A stretch of 64,000 nt of DNA, taken from Gentiana macrophylla (lineage: Eukaryota; Streptophyta; Magnoliopsida; Gentianales; Gentianaceae). How positions within the stretch are numbered: the first letter of the stretch is position 1; every line of letters begins with the position of its first letter. The stretch spans positions 18,313,541 through 18,377,540 of the forward strand of contig CM047814.1 of the NCBI GenBank assembly GCA_026214975.1, given 5' to 3'. The position numbers and the translations under genes are program-made. Shown here in pieces: positions 56,324-64,000 of this stretch. The notes under the pieces are model-generated. The model searched no databases, had not been told where the DNA came from, and worked only from the letters and a program-made list of their open reading frames with translations.

Positions 56324-56653
56324 TATCTGACTATTAATGCATCTACTACATAAGTGTGAAGGTCAAATCCTCATTTGGGCAATTGGTCGAACACCAATAA
56401 TAGAAGTCAGTTAGAAGTAGTTGTTAGGTTGTTAGAGGCAGTTATTCAGTTGGTTAGAAGACTAGCTACATCCAGCAAGTATATATAGTGTAGCATGACT
56501 TAAGTTAAAGGCTGATTGGAATATATTGTAAGTAACAAGATGATGATCAAATATTCACTTTAATGAGAATTCTGTTTTACTCTCTTTTCTTCTGTTTTTA
56601 GTTTTCTGCATTTTCTTTATGAGATTACAATCCTTGCTTTCAAGGATTCTTCA
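56324..56653 (+). repeat. 3' LTR of Copia 2
   Basis: 330 bp, lacking the hAT MITE. It serves as the empty-site reference. Confidence 0.88.
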
Positions 56654-56658
56654 GAACA

Positions 56659-59089
56659 TCCGGTATAAGGAAAAATTGGCTATTACTTAAGATGAATTAT
56701 TTGGTGCCGTCGATTCATCTTCACCAGAATCGTTAATTTAAAATTAAAAATTGTATATAAAAAAAAAAAATAGAAAAAAAAGGAGAGATCGAGAGAAAGA
56801 AAAGAAAGGATTACTGTAGCTCAAACATTTCTTTCTTTCTTTCTGCGTGAGACCATATGTTGTAGGCAACTTAGCAGTTTTTTGGATGTTGGCGGCGGGA
56901 ACCTTTCAGTGGAACAATGTTTTAGGGCTATATTGTTTTGATGCCCCGTAACATTTATTTGCATATTCAGGCCTATTCTTTTGGGGTATAAGAGCAGTAA
57001 AATTAATTTTTTGTATAAGGCTATAAGCCTAATGCTTTTTTCAATTTTCTTAATGTCTATTAATTTAATAATGATAAACATGGGCACTGCATTTTTGGAC
57101 ATTATGTAATTCGTCCTTTGGTTTAGCAGTTTGGTCATATAAAGAAGTGTCATTATGTTATGGCTGAAAAATAATAAATACCACATGATATATCAAGCCC
57201 AAACTTTAGTAGACCTATTTTTATGGGTCATTACGATATATTCGAATATTGGTATATTGCGGTATTTGTATTTATTTTATATCCTTGAGTGAATTAATTA
57301 AAGCAATTTGTATTTATAAATTCATGCGGACAATGTTCGGTCCAAATGAAGATATTGTTTGGCCGAATTTATAGATGCACTTGTAAATATGTGACAGTTT
57401 CCTGATTTCCATGTGAGTAATAGACGCAGTCCAAAGATTGGTTTATTATTTGACAGGATTGATTTATTGTCACTATTTAATTGCTTCTTTGGAAATTGAT
57501 TCACCAGTGGATGTAAAATGTTTGTGTTTATAAAATCATGCGGGCAATGTTCGGCCCAAAGGAAGGATGTTGTTTGGCAGAGTTATAAACACAACTGTAG
57601 TGATGAATACGTGACAATTATTTGGTTCCATGTGAATAATAGATGCAGTCCAAAGATTGGTCTATTGTTTGACAGGATTTATTGTCAGTGTTTGATTACT
57701 ACGTCGAGATGCCATTTGCGAGTTAATGTTGTCGTCCAAAGATGAGATATTAATGTCGTGCCCGGTATCTTGTGATGGGAGCATCTTATATAGCTTTGTT
57801 TGACTTTGGTTATTCTTCGGATTATATATGTGAGCCTTAAGTTAATTTGTTGTTTTCTGTGTTCAGTTTTAAATTCTGCTTCAATATGTATCTGCTCATT
57901 AAAGTATTATTCCTCCACTTATAGCCTATAACTTCAAGATTTTGAAAGGATGAGTTAAGGTTTTCTTAGTCGTTATGGATCTAGACTTGATATTTAGACA
58001 CAATCCTCGTCAACCTCTCAGTAGGACAGTGCACACGAGCAATATATGTACTTTGAGAAGTGTGAGTGATCAACATTTTGAGTCTTCTAATTATGAAGGA
58101 AGCCCATCCGGATACTCTTAGAAGTGACGTTGAGATTGTGATGACTATTAAGGAATTGTGCAATGCCTAGGAAGAGAAAGGCGAGACTGACTTTGTTTTG
58201 TCTAAGCTGTTCTCTATTAGGTACTTGGGCAATTGCAACACAAGGGGGCACATTCTAGGATGGCTAATCTGATTTCCAAACTTTGGATTATAATCTAGAC
58301 ATCACTAATGGCCTTTTGGTGCATTTTGTCTTTATTTCTCCTCTTGCACAATGATGTAAATTAAACGGTCAGTTATAACTGACATAAGAACAGTGGGAGT
58401 TGATGGATTTAATTTCCCACTGTGTACGTGAAGAGAAGGATGGAGATTTGGGAAACCAGCAAGTGCTACATATAGTCACCACTAAAGCTAAGGGCAAATA
58501 TAGTTTAAGGTTAAGGAAGCTGCTCCACATCAGGGGCAAACAAAACTACATAAGGTTGTCGATTGTTTCTTTTGCCAAAGGATGGAACACAATAAAGGAT
58601 TGCTCCAAGTATTAAACTTAGAGAGCGAATGAAGTTATGCTTCTCATTTTGGTTTGTTTAGGAGTTGATTTGAATTTTGTTCCTAACACACTTGGTGGAT
58701 AGATTCATGTGCTACTGTTCACATAAGTGTGTTTATGTAAGGTCTTAGCATTACTGGCCACCAATTGATGTTTAAGTACATCTATATGGGTGATGGTGAT
58801 GTTGTGAAGTTTGAGACGTTAGGTTATTACTGATGACCAGACGCTTTCTGGATTTGAAAGAGACTTATCAGGCTGTCTTTAAGGCGGAATCCATTTTCAT
58901 TTCTATATTGGACAAATCAGGATATTCTTGTTCAATTACAGATGACGCCTTTAGTCTTTCTCAGTATCCATATTTTATTGGTCTTAGTCATTCATCTTTC
59001 AGTGATAAGCTGAATTTGGGGGATACCATTGTCTCATTTTGATGAAACTCTGCATGTAAGCTATGTTGGAACAAAACAAAGTCATCTAA
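56659..59089 (+). other. Leader and gag-equivalent region of Copia B
   Basis: This is Copia B sequence after the Copia 2 insertion. From about 57190 it follows the order of Copia A (57190-58300 with 3545-4560; 58390-59060 with 4600-5290). No long ORF survives. Two related blocks around 57320-57450 and 57530-57700 (GCGG-CAATGTTCGG-CCAAA, GCAGTCCAAAGATTGGT) show an internal duplication of about 215 bp. Confidence 0.5.
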
Positions 59090-59880
59090 TAAAGGTTCCT
59101 ATAGGTTAGGCCATAATCATCTAAGGCACATTTCTCAAAAGAGAATATAAAGTCTGACGTCAAATGGAACGTTTGGTCCCTTTGATATGTCAGATGGTTT
59201 TGTCTGTGTACGTTATATTAAGGGATAACAAACCACTATAAGGAGATTAGGTAATGATTGCTCTAAGGACGTCTTAGAATTGATACATACGGACATTTGA
59301 AGTCCATTCCTTATGGTATTATGGATTGGTCATCAATATTGTATCGAATTCACAGACAATTATTTGCAATTTGATTACCTATATCTATTAAATGAGATGT
59401 CATATATTATGAAAACTAAAGTTCGCAGCTTATATAGATAATAAATAGTGAACCCACTATAGCATTAACCGAAACCCCATATGAATTATTGACTGGAAAA
59501 ACCCAGTAGTTGGTATCTTCATATTCAGGGTTGTCCAGTTAAAGCAAGGCCTTATAGGCCTAACGAAAGAAAATTGGACTCAATAAAGGTTAACTGCTAT
59601 TTGATAGGGTATTCTAAAAAGGTCCAGGGCCTTAAGTTCTATGATCCTACTTCCAAATTATTTTCTTTACACGAGAACTATAGAGGTTAAGGTTTTTGAG
59701 GATATTGAGCTTAGGGGGAAGATATGGTTTAAATATTATCTTTGAAGAAGAGTATAACATGACTCTTCCTACAGTGGTAACAATTTGGTTTCCCAGTGGG
59801 ATGTTATACCATTGCCAGATACAGATCAAGACAATATTCCCGAACCTCTTATTAGGCAACCTCAACATCCTCAGAACTAT
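59090..59880 (+). pseudogene. Copia B pol remnant (pre-integrase to integrase end)
   Basis: Translation in shifting frames gives LRHISQKRI, then LGNDCSKDVLELIHTDI, GCPVKARPYRPNERKLDS, VNCYLIGYSKK and KFYDPTSKLF. This is the same stretch as Copia A at 5340-6075 and ends at the equivalent point (LGNLNILRT in the shifted frame, CCTCAACATCCT in DNA). No RT or RNase H follows. Numerous stops. Confidence 0.7.
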
Positions 59881-60690
59881 ATAAACAGCGTGAGCACAGG
59901 TACCATGTGAGCACTTTGCCTATGAGAGAATCAACAATTCATGATGCCACAATCTCATTGATCATAAAGCACTGAGTTATAGAAGATCAACAATTCATGC
60001 GGCGATGATTACAACATTTATCTCATTGATCATAAAGATCAAACTTTTTGGTATCGAAATGCAAATACGATATGAAATTGATACAAAAGTTCTAACCTTT
60101 ATGCTCCTCATTGTTGAGAAATTCTGCTTTAATTTTGTGTTTTGGCTGAAAATATAAAAAAAAAAAAAGAAAAAAGTCAGCCCTCTCTTGTGTGAATTGC
60201 GGCTCTGACAATATAAAGTGCTGCTGCTTTTTATAGGGAACAATTATCGAATCATTCTTTTCCTTTAAGCCATGTAAAGCTCGACTCATATCTCATAAGT
60301 CGGAATGAAGTGGATCGTGGATATGCAATATGGTTGAAGTTGTCTCGGATTTTATGCTCATACTTAGAGGATGATTCTACAACATATCATAAGAGTTTAT
60401 CTGGGTATAAAATCATCATTAGCCAAGTCTTGAATTTTTTTCCGATTTATATATAATTTTCAAATTCACTTTTAACACACATCAAAATGAGCTCTTGCCC
60501 GTCATAGTAGAATAGGAAACTCTATGATATTACAATATGTCATACTTTGAATTTAAATCCAAACTAACTATATGGATCTAACCCTTTTTTAAAAAAATTA
60601 GCTAGCTCAAATCATCGATAAGGACACGTGAAATAAAAGTAATAAATTAATGAAAAAACTTTCTTAGAAGAAGCACTTATGACTTTATCT
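59881..60690. other. Sequence between Copia B and Athila-like element
   Basis: A block with ATCAACAATTCATG and CTCATTGATCATAAAG occurs twice (59930-59968, 59986-60030). A right LTR for Copia B was not found. No gene. Confidence 0.5.
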
Positions 60691-60699
60691 TAAATCCTT

Positions 60700-62500
60700 C
60701 CATCTCACCGTCTTCTTACTTGTCAAGGATCCTCCTCGACTCACTTCTTGATTTCGGATCGTCTGCAGTCGACCACCCGAATTCTTTCTTGATTTCTATC
60801 TCATCTTCCTCTTTTCTTCACCCAGATTGGGGGATTGGGTCTTCTCAACTTCCCCTCCCACCGAATCAGTGGTAGGAGGGTCTACTCGTTTCCCCAGTTA
60901 CGGTTGAATCGCGAGGTTTCCTTGAAGTTGAGTGCCGGATCTTAAATTCATGGCACTAGTTTCCTCACTACCATAAGGGTGGTTGGTGTCGAGATCGATA
61001 CACGGTTTGGGTTCAAATCGACTTGGGCCACTTGGTTGCCCTTTGGATTTCTTTCTGTGGCCCAGGCGAGATGACCACGAGGTCGTGAAGCTATTTGCTC
61101 ATTAAGCTGTCCCCAGCGCCTCTCCAGATTTTTAATAGTTTTTGTTGCTCCTCAAAATCAGATCTGTTTGGAGCATCATTGGACCAGAATGGCCCTTGAT
61201 GATTTTGAAATCCGGGAGGATGTTGATTAGACCGGTTTGATAAGGAGAATTGGTGTTGGCGGGCCATGCACGATTGAACCTCACGGTGAGAATTCGAACT
61301 CGATTCGAGTTTTGAGAGTAATTTCGATTGGAATTTTGATAGTTCGAGTTGGAATTTTGATTCGATTATAACCAGGAGTTTTGATTAAAATTTGGTTTGG
61401 TTATAACCACGATTACGAAAGTTATTACGGCGGAAAATTGATTTGGGAATCGTTGGTTTGGTGACGAGAAAAAGCATTAAGCTTCATCATTGTCCCTGTT
61501 TGGGGACAAGCTAGAGAAGTGTGGCCTTTCAGCCCACAAGTTTGGCAACTAACAGGGTATCTTGTCTCGTATTTTGGGACGGCATTGACTTGGTGGTCGC
61601 ATGACATTGGTCAATCATGTGACCAATCGCAACGATTTTCATGTAATCTGAAGAACTTGGCGTTACGTTGATAAGGAGGAGTAGGTGTGATTTGTTTTGG
61701 GACGAGTAAAGCGGCCACTGCTGCTGCGACATGGCGATCACGATTCCGAGAATTGACTTCCTCGATCTTTGGAGCAGGACGAAGTTTGTAATTGCACGAT
61801 ATGAAGGAGCATAGTTATATCTAGCTATATCTTCAAATAAAGCCCAACCTTCGTCGGGTGTCTTCCTCGGAAAAGCTCCTCAGGATGAACTATTCACCAT
61901 CCCTTTGGTTAGTTCGGTCAAACCACTAAAGAAAGTGTTGACTTGGCGTTGTAGATCCCAGGCCATGATAGGGGCAATGACGCAAAAGAGATTTGAAAGC
62001 AGCTTCCAAGCATCGAAGAATGACTCATCCATTTTACATTTGGAAGGTAAAAATGTCGATCGAGGCATTAGGCGAGTCTTTGAGGGTGGAAAATTGACTT
62101 AGGAACTCCTTCGAGTCTGCCCAAGTGGTGATAGATCGAGGGGTTAAGGAGTTATACCACTCTTTTGCTTCTCTCTCGCGAGAGAAAGGGAAAAGCTTTA
62201 ATTTTATAGCATCCTCGGAAAACTCCTTGAATGCGGGTCGTGTCACGGATCTCCAGGAAGGCGTGGACATGATTATGCGGATTTTGAAGGTAGACCATAA
62301 AGATAGATGCATCTTTGAAGCATCTGAATAAGACCAGTCTCGGCTCGAAGTGGTCTGCTGCGATTTGAGCGAGGCTGGCGAGGTTTACCGTGATGGCTCG
62401 GCATAGCATAATCTGCTAATGACCGTCTATTGTCGACCATTGTGATAACGGTTTCTTCAAGTTCTTCTGGCAAGCTTCTTCAAGGTTTTCTATCGAGTGA
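60700..62500 (-). pseudogene. Athila-like gag
   Basis: Minus-strand reading in several frames gives RRSLADYAMPS and ETGLIQMLQRCIYLYGLPSK (62440-62285). AIKLKLFPFSREREAKEWYN and SLTPRSITTWADSKEFLSQF follow (62225-62095), then the FFDAWKLLSNLF and QVNTFFSGLTELTKGM segments (62025-61895). A zinc knuckle CQTCGLKGHTSLAC lies at about 61545-61500. These are the successive landmarks of Athila gag. The 61250-61430 stretch is Asn/Arg/Ser-rich and then becomes unrecognisable towards 60700. Frame changes occur at least every 200-300 bp. Confidence 0.8.
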
Positions 62501-62639
62501 CCACTAAAGAGATTTGCCTCCTTTTTCGGTTTGGGCGGACAATAAATGCGTTCGATCTCGGATTGAAAATTAAAGGTCTGATTTTGCCGTGTAAGCATAC
62601 TTTGAAGTGAAAATCGAGGAGCGGCAAGAGAAGCAGCGT

Positions 62640-63149
62640 TTTTTTTTTTTTTTTTTTACTAAGTCGTATAAGGCACCGCTTGTCAAATGAACGAGAAAGG
62701 CGAGCAAAAGTAAATAGCACTCAGAACCGACTCTCTAGAAGGACACTTAGGTGTTCGAGACCGAGAATAGGTTGCAAGGAATGGAAAAGAGTGGAACAAG
62801 GTGTGAAAGGTTGCTAAAGGTGATTAGGAAAGACTGGAAAGCGGAAAGGACTTAAGAAGGAATGAAATTGGATATTTGTAGAATTTCACGGGTGTGAAAA
62901 ATTTCACACCTGGGTGTGATATTTTCGGCTAAAAAGTTTGTTTTTTTTTTTTTTTTTTTTTTTTTTTTTGACTACAAAAATTTCAGGTGTGAAAAATCGG
63001 CACACCAGTGTGAAGCTCACGTCCAATGTGCGCCTTTTTTTTTTAACCAATTAAAAAAATTTAGGTAAACAAAAACAAACAATCTAGGTCAACTATTTGG
63101 TTTTTGCTTTTGGCCTTATACGGCGGCTGTTCTGCTAAAGTTGTTGTTG

Positions 63150-63180
<31 letters not shown>

Positions 63181-63330
63181 TTATATTTTTTTATTTTATT
63201 TTTAATAGAAAACTAGGGCCGACTGAAAGAATGAATCACCAAAAATAAAATCAAGCGCAGCCAACCTTTGCCTTGAAGGTTAACGGATCAAGTACAGGCG
63301 ACAACTAAAACAAAAATAGAAACACACAAC
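62640..63330. other. Leader of the Athila-like element with poly-T and palindrome cluster
   Basis: Poly-T runs lie at 62640-62658 and 62940-62969, and a (TTA)n run is near 63148-63180. Between them, GGTGTGAAAAATTTCACACC at 62891-62910 (arms GGTGTGAAA/TTTCACACC) and further GTGTGA/TCACAC words to 63020 form a palindrome cluster. No coding content. Confidence 0.6.
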
Positions 63331-63340
63331 CGTTGCCAAT

Positions 63341-63358
63341 TCCCGCAACGGCGCAAAA
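63341..63358 (-). other. Primer-binding site of the Athila-like element
   Basis: On the minus strand TTTTGCGCCGTTGCGGGA follows the LTR end. It resembles the tRNA-Asp complement TGGCGCCGTTGCCGGGGA. Confidence 0.7.
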
Positions 63359-63360
63359 CT

Positions 63361-64000
63361 TGTTGTAGAAAGCGGATTATATAAATAAAAGGATCAAAAC
63401 AAGTTATAGAATTTATAATCCGGTCGTGGCCTCAAGTGCAAGGTAAATAGCAAAATGGTGTAACGGAGTCGATCACGGGAATTGGGGTTGTATCGATTCA
63501 AGTTTTAGTTGCAAATGTCACGAGTTTATACTAATTATGCGATAATGAAGCAGTAAAAGCGGCGATGAGCAGTCACGATGAGCGATAAGCGCAGATGAGC
63601 GGTAAATTTCAGAAAAATAATAATTAACAACTAGGGTGAAGGCTTGAACAATTATCCTAATGCGTTGATATAAAAGCAAGCAAACACGGTTCCACGAATC
63701 AAACAAATACGGTTTCAAACTATTAATCAAATGATTCTATCCCAAGGTTACGATTATTACACCTAACCGGATGCCCAAATCTCTAATTGCTTAGATGATT
63801 TTATTCACAATCTTTTATCAAAGATTGATCCTTTAGCGTTCTTAGGTGGGGATATTTATCAATATCCAAAATCTAAACCGTTTAAACCACAACTTTCGTT
63901 ATAATTTGGTTTAAAAGATTCAAACTTTTGTATAGTGACCTAGGGTTCCATTAATTATCATCAACGGATTATCAAATCATACACATAATCTATCGATCGA
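63361..64000 (-). repeat. 5' LTR of the Athila-like element (partial)
   Basis: On the minus strand the LTR ends CTTTCTACAACA at 63361. The other end is beyond the window. No ORF of note. Confidence 0.7.

Larger units (their letters stand above)
51238..56653 (+). mobile_element. Copia element 2 (5.4 kb), inside Copia B
   Basis: Flanked by GAACA at 51233-51237 and 56654-56658. LTRs end GGATTCTTCA. The left terminus reads TATTACAG and the right LTR starts TATCTGAC, so the canonical TG is TA in both, unless the true start is a few bases away. It has the same gag type and domain order as Copia 1 but is a distinct family. The frames are long with few lesions. Confidence 0.9.
60700..64000 (-). mobile_element. 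Athila-like Gypsy element, 5' portion, runs off the window
   Basis: On the minus strand the order is LTR (from beyond 64000 to 63361), tRNA-Asp-type primer site, long leader, then gag. The pol genes and 3' LTR are missing on the low-coordinate side, so the copy is truncated there, near 60700. The gag motif content (LADYAMPS-type N-terminus) is characteristic of Athila and related Gypsy elements. Confidence 0.75.

Overview
This is nuclear DNA of a flowering plant, probably a eudicot. It is almost entirely nested transposable elements. The evidence is plant Copia and Gypsy (Tat and Athila-like) polyproteins, a Sirevirus-type Copia element, Stowaway, Tourist and hAT MITEs, an L1-type LINE tail, tRNA-derived SINEs, a Mutator-type transposase remnant, and one short intact plant gene of the DUF761 family at 49284-49781. 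No rRNA gene, true tRNA gene, CRISPR array or prokaryotic gene arrangement is present. All coordinates, motifs and repeat comparisons were read by eye, without database searches.

Layout. 1-1237: end of a Gypsy LTR whose other end lies outside the window. 1843-2345: a SINE split by a Tourist MITE. 2542-6250: a decayed Copia element (A) with only a left LTR. 6312-7974: a fold-back, Mutator-like element whose arms carry tRNA-like Pol III boxes. 8647-10075: SINE tail fragments, a Stowaway and two hAT-type MITEs. 10381-12890: exon-like fragments and a decayed MULE transposase. 13710-18736: Copia element 1, with two LTRs. 18882-19308: a 5'-truncated LINE with target duplications. 19803-47840: a small inverted-repeat DNA element split by a 27.2-kb Tat-lineage Gypsy element (19985-47187, TSD CACTT). 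That Gypsy element contains a 12-kb Sirevirus-like Copia (24174-36215, TSD AAGAG), a 1.76-kb solo LTR (37209-38968, TSD GCCGC) and a MITE in its 3' LTR. 48025-50560: the only host-like stretch, with a TA microsatellite, a SINE with perfect target duplications, a strong hairpin, the DUF761 gene, a partial copy of its 3' end and a second copy of the same MITE family. 50625-59930: Copia element B, a relative of A, split by Copia element 2 (51238-56653, TSD GAACA). About 60700-64000: the 5' part of an Athila-like Gypsy element on the minus strand, running off the window.

How it fits together. Target-site duplications give a relative order of events: inverted-repeat element, then Tat element, then Sirevirus, solo LTR and MITE; likewise Copia B, then Copia 2, then a hAT MITE in its 5' LTR. 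No element has an intact polyprotein, so all look non-autonomous now. The DUF761 gene is the only reading frame I would call a functional host gene.

Most interesting signals. (1) Two unrelated LTR regions carry arrays of the spaced palindrome ACG-N2-CGT. (2) Two different Copia elements each carry a copy of their own LTR start just upstream of the polypurine tract, with the pol stop codon inside that copy. (3) Two MITEs of different superfamilies sit exactly on LTR TATA boxes. (4) The Tat element carries a duplicated antisense extra ORF. (5) A MITE family has an internal minisatellite and is present in two copies.
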